Assembly (NCBI GenBank): GCA_964036665.1
Contig: OZ038533.1
Coordinates: 10,996,413-11,060,412, forward strand
From: Gordius sp. MW1
Lineage: Eukaryota; Nematomorpha; Gordioida; Gordea; Gordiidae
Direction of reading: 5' to 3'
DNA length: 64,000 nt
Of the stretch, positions 52,101-63,912 are shown piece by piece; position 1 is the stretch's first letter, and each line of letters starts with the position of its first letter. The notes below the pieces were generated by a model, which did no database searches, was not told where the DNA came from, and saw only the letters and a list, made by a program, of their open reading frames with translations. The translations under genes were made by a program, and so were the position numbers.

Positions 52101-55100
52101 CGGATGCATACGGTTGAAAGAAAAATAGGTGAAAAATTTTGAGGTAAAAATATTTATTTTTTTTCAATTCTATGTGAAAGAGCATGAAAAAATATATAAA
52201 AGTAAGCCAATTTGAGAATCCTATTATCCTCGATTGACTTCCGAAAAGAGGTTTTAAGCTGCGAGAACTATCATTTTGACAAAAGACAACGTTTTATTGT
52301 TGCGATTAGTTTGTTGTATCGCAACGTGAGTGCTTAATTTTTCAAAAATGCACTATGCGATCATGATTTCAAAGTAATAGTTTTCTGATTCTGATAAATT
52401 TTTACTTTTTATCATCGAAACCACGTCTGAAAACGACAACTTACATCGGATGCATACGGTTGAAAGAAAAATATGTGAAAATTTTGAGGTAAAAATATTT
52501 ATTTTTTTCGATTCTATGTGAAAGAGCATGAAAAAATATATAAAAGTAAGCCAATTTGAGAATCCTATTATCCTCGATTGACTTCCGAAAAGAGGTTTTA
52601 AGCTGCGAGAACTATCATTTTGACAAAAGACAACGTTTTATTGTTGCGATTAGTTTGTTGTATCGCAACGTGAGTGCTAAATTTTTCAAAAATGCACTAT
52701 GCGATCATGATTTCAAAGTAATAGTTTTCTGATTCTGATAAATTTTTTCTTGGGATCATAGAAACCACGTCTGAAAACGACAACTTTCATCGGATGAATA
52801 CGGTTCAAACAAAAATATGTGAAAAATTTTGAGGTAAAAATATTTATTTTTTTCGATTCTTTGTGAAAGAGCATGAAAAAATATATAAAAGTAAGCCAAT
52901 TTGAGAATCCTATTATCCTCGATTGACTTCCGAAAAGAGGTTTTAAGCTGCGAGAACTATCATTTTGACAAAAGACAACGTTTCATTGTTGCGATTAGTT
53001 TGTTGTATCGCAAAGTGAGTGCTTAATTTTTCAAAAACGCACTATGCGATCATGATTTCAAAGTAATAGTTTTCTGATTCTGATAAATTTTTACTTTTTA
53101 TCATCAAAACCACGTCTGAAAACGACAACTTTCATCGGATGCATAGGGTCAAAAGAAAAATATGTGAAAAATTTTGAGGTAAAAATATTTATTTTTTTTG
53201 ATTCTATGTGAAAGAGCATGAAACAATATATAAAAGTAAGCCAATTTGAGAATCCCATTATCCTCGATTGACTTCTGAAAAGAGGTTTTAAGCTGCGAGA
53301 AATATCATTTTGACAAAAGACAACGTTTTATTGTTGCGATTAGTTTGTTGTATCGCAACGTGAGTGCTTAATTTTTCAAAAATGCACTATGCGATCATGA
53401 CTTCAAAGTAATAGTTTTCTGATTCTGATAAATTTTTACTTTTTATCATCGAAACCACGTCTGAAAACGACAACTTACATCGGATGCATACGGTTGAAAG
53501 AAAAATATGTGAAAATTTTGAGGTAAAAATATTTATTTTTTTCGATTCTATGTGAAAGAGCATGAAAAAATATATAAAAGTAAGCCAATTTGAGAATCCT
53601 ATTATCCTCGATTGACTTCCGAAAAGAGGTTTTAAGCTGCGAGAACTATCATTTTGACAATAGACAACGTTTTATTGTTGCGATTAGTTTGTTGTATCGC
53701 AACGTGAGTGCTAAATTTTTCAAAAATGCACTATGCGATCATGATTTCAAAGTAATAGTTTTCTGATTCTGATAAGTTTTTACTTTTTATCATCGAAACC
53801 ACGTCTGAAAACGACAACTTTCTGCATACGGTTGAAAGAAAAATATGTGAAAAATTTTGAGGTAAAAATTTTTTTTTTTTCAATTCTATGTGAAAGAGCA
53901 TGAAAAAATATATAAAAGTAAGCCAATTTGAGAATCCTATTATCCTCGATTGACTTCCGAAAAGAGGTTTTAACCTGCGAGAACTATCATTTTCACAAAA
54001 GACAACGTTTTATTGTTGCGATTAGTTTGTTGTATCGCAACGTGAGTGCTTAATTTTTCAAAAGTGCACTATGCGATCATTATTTCAAAGTAATAGTTTT
54101 CTGATTCTGATAAATTTTTACTTTTTATCATCGAAACCACGTCTGAAAACGACAACTTTCATCGGATGCATACGGTTGAAAGAAAAATATGTGAAAAATT
54201 TTGAGGTAAAAATATTTATTTTTTTTGATTCTATGTGAAAGAGCATGAAAAAATATATAAAAGTAAGCCAATTTGAGAATCCTATTATCCTCGATTGACT
54301 TCCGAAAAGAGGTTTTAAGCTGCGAGAACTATCATTTTGACAAAAGACAACGTTTTATTGTTGCGATTAGTTTGTTGTATCGCAACGTGAGTGCTTAATT
54401 TTTCAAAAGTGCACTATGCGATCATTATTTCAAAGTAATAGTTTTCTGATTCTGATAAATTTTTACTTTTTATCATCGAAACCACGTCTGAAAACGACAA
54501 CTTTCATCGGATGCATACGGTTGAAAGAAAAATATGTGAAAAATTTTGAGGTAAAAATATTTATTTTTTTTGATTCTATGTGAAAGAGCATGAAAAAATA
54601 TATAAAAGTAAGCCAATTTGAGAATCCTATTATCCTCGATTGACTTCCGAAAAGAGGTTTTAAGCTGCGAGAACTATCATTTTGACAAAAGACAACGTTT
54701 TATTGTTGCGATTAGTTTGTTGTATCGCAACGTGAGTGCTAAATTTTTCAAAAATGCACTATGCGATCATGATTTCAAAGTAATAGTTTTCTGATTCTGA
54801 TAAGTTTTTACTTTTTATCATCGAAACCACGTCTGAAAACGACAACTTTCATCGGATGCATACGGTTGAAAGAAAAATATGTGAAAAATTTTGAGGAAAA
54901 ATATTTATTTTTTTTCAATTCTATGTGAAAGAGCATGAAAAAATATATAAAAGTAAGCCAATTTGAGAATCCTATTATCCTCGATTGACTTCCGAAAAGA
55001 GGTTTTAAGCTGCGAGAACTATCATTTTGACAAAAGACAACGTTTTATTGTTGCGATTAGTTTGTTGTATCGCAACGTGAGTGCTTAATTTTTCAAAAAT

Positions 55101-55994
55101 GCACTATGCGATCATGATTTCAAAGTAATAGTTTTCTGATTCTGATAAATTTTTACTTTTTATCATCGAAACCACGTCTGAAAACGACAAATTACATCGG
55201 ATGCATACGGTTGAAAGAAAAATATGTGAAAATTTTGAGGTAAAAATATTTATTTTTTTCGATTCTATGTGAAAGAGCATGAAAAAATATATAAAAGTAA
55301 GCCAATTTGAGAATCCTATTATCCTCGATTGACTTCCGAAAAGAGGTTTTAAGCTGCGAGAACTATCATTTTGACAAAAGACAACGTTTTATTGTTGCGA
55401 TTAGTTTGTTGTATCGCAACGTGAGTGCTAAATTTTTCAAAAATGCACTATGCGATCATGATAAAGTAATAGTTTTCTGATTCTGATAAGTTTTTACTTT
55501 TTATCATCGAAACCACGTCTGAAAACGACAACTTTCATCGGATGCATACGGTTGAAAGAAAAATATGTGAAAAATTTTGAGGTAAAAATATTTATTTTTT
55601 TTCAATTCTATGTGAAAGAGCATGAAAAAATATATAAAAGTAAGCCAATTTGAGAATCCTATTATCCTCGATTGACTTCCGAAAAGAGGTTTTAAGCTGC
55701 GAGAACTATCATTTTGACAAAAGACAACGTTTTATTGTTGCGATTAGTTTGTTGTATCGCAACGTGAGTGCTTAATTTTTCAAAAATGCACTATGCGATC
55801 ATGATTTCAAAGTAATAGTTTTCTGATTCTGATAAATTTTTACTTTTTATCATCGGAACCACGTCTGAAAACGACAACTTTCATCGGATGCATACGGTTG
55901 AAAGAAAAATATGTGAAAAATTTTGAGGTAAAAATATTTATTTTTTTCGATTCTATGTGAAAGAGCATGAAAAAATATATAAAAGTAAGCCAAT
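49114..55994. repeat. Shuffled zone of twenty monomers from the 7-mer variant pool
   Basis: Starts: 49114, 49459, 49804, 50148, 50492, 50832, 51177, 51522, 51866, 52212, 52556, 52901, 53246, 53590, 53928, 54273, 54618, 54963, 55307, 55650. Familiar states recur in changed order: gatagattttt then cataagac at 50832-51521, and catagggtc then gaatcccatt at 52901-53589. The sequence gctaaat copy, ttttcac copy, aagtgcac copy at 48770-49458 recurs in similar form at 53590-54272. Small deletions: four bases at 50765 (aattttaaaaat), seven at 53821 (tttctgcatac), four at 55461 (catgataaag). Confidence 0.85.
53590..53927. repeat. Short monomer (338 bp)
   Basis: The segment tcatcggatgcat is reduced to tctgcat, a seven-base loss inside the second dyad region, while the tail has a longer T run. 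With the cgaccatcgg and 30-bp losses, it makes this region the most often deleted part of the monomer. Confidence 0.8.
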
Positions 55995-58741
55995 TTGAGA
56001 ATCCTATTATCCTCGATTGACTTCCGAAAAGAGGTTTTATGCTGCGAGAACTATCATTTTGACAAAAGACAACGTTTTATTGTTGCGATTAGTTTGTTGT
56101 ACGCAACGTGAGTGCTTAATTTTTCAAAAGTGCACTATGCGATCATTATTTCAAAGTAATAGTTTTCTGATTCTGATAAATTTTTACTTGGGATCATAGA
56201 AACCACGTCTGAAAACGACAACTTTCATCGGATGAATACGGTTCAAAGAAAAGTATGTGAAAAATTTTGAGGTAAAAATATTTATTTTTTTCGATTCTAT
56301 GTGAAAGAGCATGAAAAAATATATAAAAGTAAGCCAATTTGAGAATCCTATTATCCTCGATTGACTTCCGAAAAGAGGTTTTAAGCTGCGAGAACTATCA
56401 TATTGACAAAAGACAACGTTTTATTGCGATTAGTTTGTTGTATCGCAACGTGAGTGCTTAATTTTTCAAAAATGCACTATGCGATCATGATTTAAAAGTA
56501 ATAGTTTTCTGATTCTGATAAATTTTCACTTTTTATCATCGAAACCACGTCTGAAAACGACAACTTTCATCGGATGCATTATGTTAAAAGGAAAATATGT
56601 GAAAAATTTTGAGTTAAAATATTTATTTTTTTTGATTCTATGTGAAAGAGCATGAAAAAATATATAAAAGTAAGCCAATTTGAGAATCCTATTATCCTCG
56701 ATTGACTTCCGAAAAGAGGTTTTAAGCTGCGAGAACTATCATTTTGACAAAAGACAACGTTTTATTGTTGCGATTAGTTTGTTATATCGCAACGTGAGTG
56801 TTTTTCAAAAATGCACTATGCGATCATGATTTCAAAGTAATAGTTTTCTGATTCTGATAAATTTTTACTTTTTATCATCGAAACCACGTCTGAAAACGAC
56901 AACTTTCATCGGATGCATACGGTTGAAAGAAAAATATGTGAAAAATTTTGAGGTAAAAATATTTATTTTTTTCGATTCTATGTGAAAGAGCATGAAAAAA
57001 TATATAAAAGTAAGCCAATTTGAGAATCCTATTATCCTCGATTGACTTCCGAAAAGAGGTTTTATGCTGTGAGAACTATCATTTTGACAAAAGACAACGT
57101 TTTATTGTTGCGATTAGTTTGTTGTACGCAACGTGAGTGCTTAATTTTTCAAAAGTGCACTATGCGATCATTATTTCAAAGTAATAGTTTTCTGATTCAG
57201 ATAAATTTTTACTTGGGATCATAGAAACCACGTCTGAAAACGACAACTTTCATCGGATGAATACGGTTCAAAGAAAAGTATTTGAAAAATTTTGAGGTAA
57301 AAATATTTATTTTTTTCGATTCTATGTGAAAGAGCATGAAAAAATATATAAAAGTAAGCCAATTTGAGAATCCTATTATCCTCGATTGACTTCCGAAAAG
57401 AGGTTTTAAGCTGCGAGAACTATCATATTGACAAAAGACAACGTTTTATTGTTGCGATTAGTTTGTTGTATCGCAACGTGAGTGCTTAATTTTTCAAAAA
57501 TGCACTATGTGATCATGATTTAAAAGTAATAGTTTTCTGATTCTGATAAATTTTCACTTTTTATCATCGAAACCACGTCTGAAAACGACAACTTTCATCG
57601 GATGCATTATGTTAAAAGAAAAATATGTGAAAAATTTTGAGTTAAAATATTTATTTTTTTTTGATTCTATGTGAAAGAGCATGAAAAAATATATAAAAGT
57701 AAGCCAATTTGAGAATCCTATTATCCTCGATTGACTTCCGAAAAGAGGTTTTAAGCTGCGAGAACTATCATTTTGACAAAAGACAACGTTTTATTGTTGC
57801 GATTAGTTTGTTGTATCTCAACGTGAGTGCTTAATTTTTCAAAAATGCACTATGCGATCATGATTTCAAAGTAATAGTTTTCTGATTCTGATAAATTTTT
57901 ACTCTTTATCATCGAAACCACGTCTGAAAACGACAACTTTCATCGGATGCATACGGTTGAAAGAAAAATATGTGAAAAATTTTGAGGTAAAAATATTTAT
58001 TTTTTTTGATTCTATGTGAAAGAGCATGAAAAAATATATAAAAGTAAGCCAATTTGAGAATCCTATTATCCTCGATTGACATCCGAAAAGAGGTTTTAAG
58101 CTGCGAGAACTATCATTTTGACAAAAGACAACGTTTTATTGTTGCGATTAGTTTGTTTTATCGCAACGTGAGTGCCTAATTTTTCAAAAATGCACTATGC
58201 GATCATGATTTCAAAGTAATAGTTTTCTGATTCTGATAAATTTTTACTTTTTATCATCGAAACCAATTCTAAAAACGACAACTTACATCGGATGCATACG
58301 GTTGAAAGAAAAATATGTGAAAATTTTGAGGTAAAAATATTTATTTTTTTCGATTCTATGTGAAAGAGCATGAAAAAATATATAAAAGTAAGCCAATTTG
58401 AGAATCCTATTATCCTCGATTGACTTCCGAAAAGAGGTTTTATGCTGCGAGAACTATCATTTTGACAAAAGACAACGTTTTATTGTTGCGATTAGTTTGT
58501 TGTACGCAACGTGAGTGCTTAATTTTTCAAAAGTGCACTATGCGATCATTATTTCAAAGTAATAGTTTTCTGATTCTGATAAATTTTTACTTGGGATCAT
58601 AGAAACCACGTCTGAAAACGACAACTTTCATCGGATGAATACGGTTCAAAGAAAAGTATGTGAAAAATTTTGAGGTAAAAATATTTATTTTTTTCGATTC
58701 TATGTGAAAGAGCATGAAAAAATATATAAAAGTAAGCCAAT
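55995..58741. repeat. Trimer-based block, three incomplete copies
   Basis: Starts: 55995, 56339, 56680; 57020, 57364, 57709, 58054; 58398. The lead monomer (ttttatgctg, gtacgcaac, aagtgcac, cattattt, aaagtatg) occurs at 55995, 57020 and 58398. The second member (atcatattgac, gatttaaaag, gcattatgttaaaag, gagttaaaat) occurs at 56339 and 57364. The third is ordinary A type. An extra monomer (58054, with accaattctaaaaacg) lengthens the second copy to four. In the lead monomer the right dyad arm has lost a base. Confidence 0.9.
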
Positions 58742-59087
58742 TTGGAGAATCCTATTATCCTCGATTGACTTCCGAAAAGAGGTTTTAAGCTGCGAGAACT
58801 ATCATTTTGACAAAAGACAACGTTTTATTGTTGCGATTAGTTTGTTGTATCGCAACGTGAGTGCTTAATTTTTCAAAAACGCACTATGCGATCATGATTT
58901 CAAAGTAATAGTTTTCAGATTCTGATAAATTTTTACTTTGGATCATCGAAACCACCTCTGAAAACGACAACTTTCATCGGATGCATACGGTTGAAAGAAA
59001 AATATGTGAAAAATTTTGAGGTAAAAATATTTATTTTTTTCAATTCTATGTAAAAGAGCATAAAAAAATATATAAAAGTAAGCCAAT
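58742..59087. repeat. Monomer with tttggatcatcg and cacctctg
   Basis: It starts with one extra g (tttggagaatcc). Its block III is tttggatcatcg, intermediate between A and B, with cacctctg and a taaaagagcataaaa tail. The same set recurs in the monomer at 62538, 3.8 kb further right. Confidence 0.82.
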
Positions 59088-61503
59088 TTGAGAATCCTAT
59101 TATCCTCGATTGACTTCCGAAAAGAGGTTTTAAGCTGCGAGAACTATCATTTTGACAAAAGACAACGTTTTATTGTTGCGATTAGTTTGTTGTATCGCAA
59201 CGTGAGTGCTTAATTTTTTAAAAATGCACTATGCGATCATGATTTCAAATTAATAGTTTTCTGATTCTGATACATTTTTACTTTTTATCATCGAAACCAC
59301 GTCTGAAAACGACAACTTTCATCGGATGCATACGGTTGAAAGAAAAATATGTGAAAAATTTTGAGGTAAAAATATTTATTTTTTTCAATTCTATGTAAAA
59401 GAACATGAAAAAATATATAAAAGTAAGCCAATTTGAGAATCCTATTATCCTCGATTGATTTCCGAAAAGAGGTTTTAAGCTGCGAGAACTATCATTTTGA
59501 CAAAAGACAACGTTTTATTGTTGCGATTAGTTTGTTGTATCGCAACGTGAGTGCTTAATTTTTGAAAATGGTTCTATGCGATCATGATTTCAAAGTAATA
59601 GTTTTCAGATTCTGATAAATTTTTACTTGGGATCATAGAAACCACGTCTGAAAACGACAACTTTCATCGGATGAATACGGTTCAAAGAAAAATATGTGAA
59701 AAATTTTGAGGTAAAAATATTTATTTTTTTCGATTCTATGTGAAAGAGCATGAAAAAATATATAAAAGTAAGCCAATTTGAGAATCCTATTATCCTCGAT
59801 TGACTTCCGAAAAGAGGTTTTAAGCTGCGAGAACTATCATATTGACAAAAGACAACGTTTTATTGTTGCGATTAGTTTGTTGTATCGCAACGTGAGTGCT
59901 TAATTTTTGAAAATGGCTCTATGCGATCATGATTTCAAAGTAATAGTTTTCAGATTCTGATAAATTTTTACTTTGGATCATCGAAACCACGTCTGAAAAC
60001 GACAACTTTCATCGGATGCATACGGTTGAAAGAAAAATATGTTAAAAATTTTGAGGTAAAAATATTAATTTTTTTCGATACTATGTGAAAGAGCATGAAA
60101 AAATATATAAAAGTAAGCCAATTTGAGAATCCTATTATCCTCGATTGACTTCCGAATAGAGGTTTTAAGCTGCGAGAACTATCATTTTGACAAAAGACAA
60201 CGTTTTATTGTTGCGATTAGTTTGTTGTATCGCAACGTGAGTGCTTAATTTTTGAAAATGGTTCTATGCGATAATGATTTCAAAGTAATAGTTTTCAGAT
60301 TCTGATAAATTTTTACTTGGGATCATAGAAACCACGTCTGAATACGACAACTTTCATCGGATGAATACGGTTCAAAGAAAAATATGTGAAAAATTTTGAG
60401 GTAAAAATATTTATTTTTTTCGATTCTATGTGAAAGAGCATAAAAAAATATATAAAAGTAAGCCAATTTGAGAATCCTATTATCATCGATTGACTTCCGA
60501 AAAGAGGTTTTAAGCTGCGAGAACTATCATTTTGACAAAAGACAACGTTTTATTGTTGCGATTAGTTTGTTGTATCGCAACGTGAGTGCTTAATTTTTTA
60601 AAAATGCACTATGCGATCATGATTTCAAATTAATAGTTTTCTGATTCTGATACATTTTTACTTTTTATCATCGAAACCACGTCTGAAAACGACAACTTTC
60701 ATCGGATGCATACGGTTGAAAGAAAAATATGTGAAAAATTTTGAGGTAAAAATATTTATTTTTTTCAATTCTATGTAAAAGAACATGAAAAAATATATAA
60801 AAGTAAGCCAATTTGAGAATCCTATTATCCTCGATTGATTTCCGAAAAGAGGTTTTAAGCTGCGAGAACTATCATTTTGACAAAAGACAACGTTTTATTG
60901 TTGCGATTAGTTTGTTGTATCGCAACGTGAGTGCTTAATTTTTGAAAATTGTTCTATGCGATCATGATTTCAAAGTAATAGTTTTCAGATTCTGATAAAT
61001 TTTTACTTGGGATCATAGAAACCACGTCTGAAAACGACAACTTTCATCGGATGAATACGGTTCAAAGAAAAATATGTGAAAAATTTTGAGGTAAAAATAT
61101 TTATTTTTTTCGATTCTATGTGAAAGAGCATGAAAAAATATATAAAAGTAAGCCAATTTGAGAATCCTATTATCATCGATTGACTTCCGAAAAGAGGTTT
61201 TAAGCTGCGAGAACTATCATATTGACAAAAGACAACGTTTTATTGTTGCGATTAGTTTGTTGTATCGCAACGTGAGTGCTTAATTTTTGAAAATGGCTCT
61301 ATGCGATCATGATTTCAAAGTAATAGTTTTCAGATTCTGATAAATTTTTACTTTGGATAATCGAAACCACGTCTGAAAACGACAATTTTCATCGGATGCA
61401 TACGGTTGAAAGAAAAATATGTGAATAAATTTTGAGGTAAAAATATTTATTTTTTTCGATTCTATGTGAAAGAGCATGAAAAAATATGTAAAAGTAAGCC
61501 AAT
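59088..61503. repeat. 4-monomer period (1380 bp), copy 1 and partial copy 2
   Basis: Starts: 59088, 59433, 59778, 60123 and 60468, 60813, 61158. Matching pairs at +1380 bp: gatacattttt with caaattaatag and gaacatg (59088, 60468); gattgatttcc with ggttc or tgttc (59433, 60813); atcatattgac with tttggat (59778, 61158). The fourth member (60123, ccgaatagagg) has no partner at 61504 but resembles 62194. A handful of differences separate the copies. Confidence 0.88.
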
Positions 61504-63572
61504 TTAAGAATCCTATTATCCTCGATTGACTTCCGAAAAGAGGTTGTAAGCTGCGAGAACTATCATTTTGACAAAAGACAACGTTTTATTGTTGCGATTA
61601 GTTTGTTGTATCGCAACGTGAGTGCTTAATTTTTTAAAAATGCACTATGCGATCATGATTTCAAAGTAATAGTTTTCTGATTCTGATAAATTTTTACTTT
61701 TTATCATCGAAACCACGTCTGAAAACGACAACTTTCATCGGATGCATACGGTTGAAAGAAAAATATGTGAAAAATTTTGAGGTAAAAATATTTATTTTTT
61801 TCGATTCTATGTGAAAGAGCATGAAAAAATATTTAAAAGTAAGCCAATTTAAGAATCCTATTATCCTCGATTGACTTCCGAAAAGAGGTTTTAAGCTGCG
61901 AGAACTATCATTTTGACAAAAGACAACGGTTTATTGTTGCGATTAGTTTGTTGTATCGTAACGTGAGTGCTTAATTTTTCAAAAGTGCACTATGCGATCA
62001 TGATTTCAAAGTAATAGTTTTCTGATTCTGATAAATTTTTACATTTTATCATCGAAACCACGTCTGAAAACGACAACTTTCATCGGATGCATACGGTTGA
62101 AAGAAAATTATGTGAAAAATTTTGAGATAAAAATATTAATTTTTTTCGATACTATGTGAAAGAGCATGAAAAAATATATAAAAGTAAGCCAATTTGAGAA
62201 TCCTATTATCCTCGATTGACTTCCGAATAGAGGTTTTAAGCTGCGAGAACTATCATTTTGACAAAAGACAACGTTTTATTGTTGCGATTAGTTTGTTGTA
62301 TCGCAACGTGAGTGCTTAATTTTTCAAAAATGCACTATGCGATCATGATTTCAAAGTAATAGTTTTCTGATTCTGATAAATTTTTACTTTTTATCATCGA
62401 AACCAAGTCTGAAAACGACAACTTTCATCGGATGCATACGGTTGAAAGAGAAATATGTGAAAAATTTTGAGGTAAAAATATTTATTTTTTTGATTCTATG
62501 TGAAAGAGCATAAAAAAATATATAAAAGTAAGCCAATTTGAGAATCCTATTATCCTCGATTGACTTCCGAAAAGAGGTTTTAAGCTGCGAGAACTATCAT
62601 TTTGACAAAAGACAACGTTTTATTGTTGCGATTAGTTTGTTGTATCGCAACGTGAGTGCTTAATTTTTTAAAATGGCTCTATGCGATCATGATTTCAAAG
62701 TAATAGTTTTCAGATTCTGATAAATTTTTACTTTGGATCATCGAAACCACCTCTGAAAACGACAACTTTCATCGGATGCATACGGTTGAAAGAAAAATAT
62801 GTGAAAAATTTTGAGGTAAAAATATTTATTTTTTTCAATTCTATGTAAAAGAGCATAAAAAAATATATAAAAGTAAGCCAATTTGAGAATCCTATTATCC
62901 TCGATTGACTTCCGAAAAGAGGTTTTAAGCTGCGAGAACTATCATTTTGACAAAAGACAACGTTTTATTGTTGCGATTAGTTTGTTGTATCGCAACGTGA
63001 GTGCTTAATTTTTCAAAAATGCACTATGCGATCATGATTTCAAAGTAATAGTTTTCTGATTCTGATAAATTTTTACTTTTTATCATCGAAACCACGTCTG
63101 AAAACGACAACTTTCATCGGATGCATACGGTTGAAAGAAAAATATGTGAAAAATTTTGAGGTAAAAATATTTATTTTTTTCGATTCTATGTGAAAGAGCA
63201 TGAAAAAACATTTAAAAGTAAGCCAATTTGAGAATCCTATTATGCTCGATTGACTTCCGAAAAGAGGTTTTAAGCTGCGAGAACTATCATTTTGACAAAA
63301 GACAACGTTTTATTGTTGCGATTAGTTTGTTGTATCGCAACGTGAGTGCTTAATTTTTCAAAAATGCACTATGCGATCATGATTTCAAAGTAATAGTTTT
63401 CTGATTCTGATACATTTTTACTTTTTATCATCTAAACCACGTATGAAAACGATAACTTTCATCGGATGCATACGGTTGAAAGAAAAATATGTGAAAAATT
63501 TTGAGGTAAAAATATTTATTTTTTTCGATTTTATGTGAAAGAAAATGAAAAAATATATAAAAGTAAGCCAAT
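61504..63572. repeat. Six mostly single-type monomers near the right edge
   Basis: Starts: 61504, 61849, 62194, 62538, 62883, 63228. They are largely A type with scattered private changes (atttaaaag at 61832, gacaacggttt at 61921, atcgtaac near 61956, gagaaatatg near 62450, catttaaaag near 63209). The junction 61849/62194 (gatac tail then ccgaatagagg) repeats 59778/60123. No clear HOR is complete here. Confidence 0.83.
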
Positions 63573-63912
63573 TTGAAAATCCTATTATCCTCGATTGACT
63601 AAAGAGGTTTTAAGCTGCGAGAACTATCATTTTGACAAAAGACAACGTTTTATTGTTGCGATTAGTTTGTTGTATCGCAACGTGAGTGCTTAATTTTTCA
63701 AAAATGCACTATGCGGTAATGATTTCAAAGTAATAGTTTTCTGATTCTGATAAATTTTTACTTTTTATCATCGAAACCACGTCTGAAAACGACAACTTTC
63801 ATCGGATGCATACGGTTGAAAGAAAAAAATGTGAAAAATTTTGAGGTAAAAATATTTATGTTTTTCATTTCTATGTGAAAGAGCATGAAAAAATATATAA
63901 AAGTAAGCCAAT
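63573..63912. repeat. Monomer returning to the left-edge variant type (340 bp)
   Basis: It carries gcggtaatg, a run of seven A after gaaag and a tatgtttttcatttc tail. This combination is found in the first 16 kb and is otherwise absent from about 16 to 63.6 kb. It has lost five bases in gattgactaaagagg. It suggests that the array continues to the right with monomers of the left-edge class. Confidence 0.82.

Noticed and set aside
56017..58602. Plus-strand open frames of 60 codons at 56017, 57042 and 58420
   Set aside because: An ATG is created by the ttttatgctg variant of one lead monomer, and all three are copies of it. Nothing supports translation.
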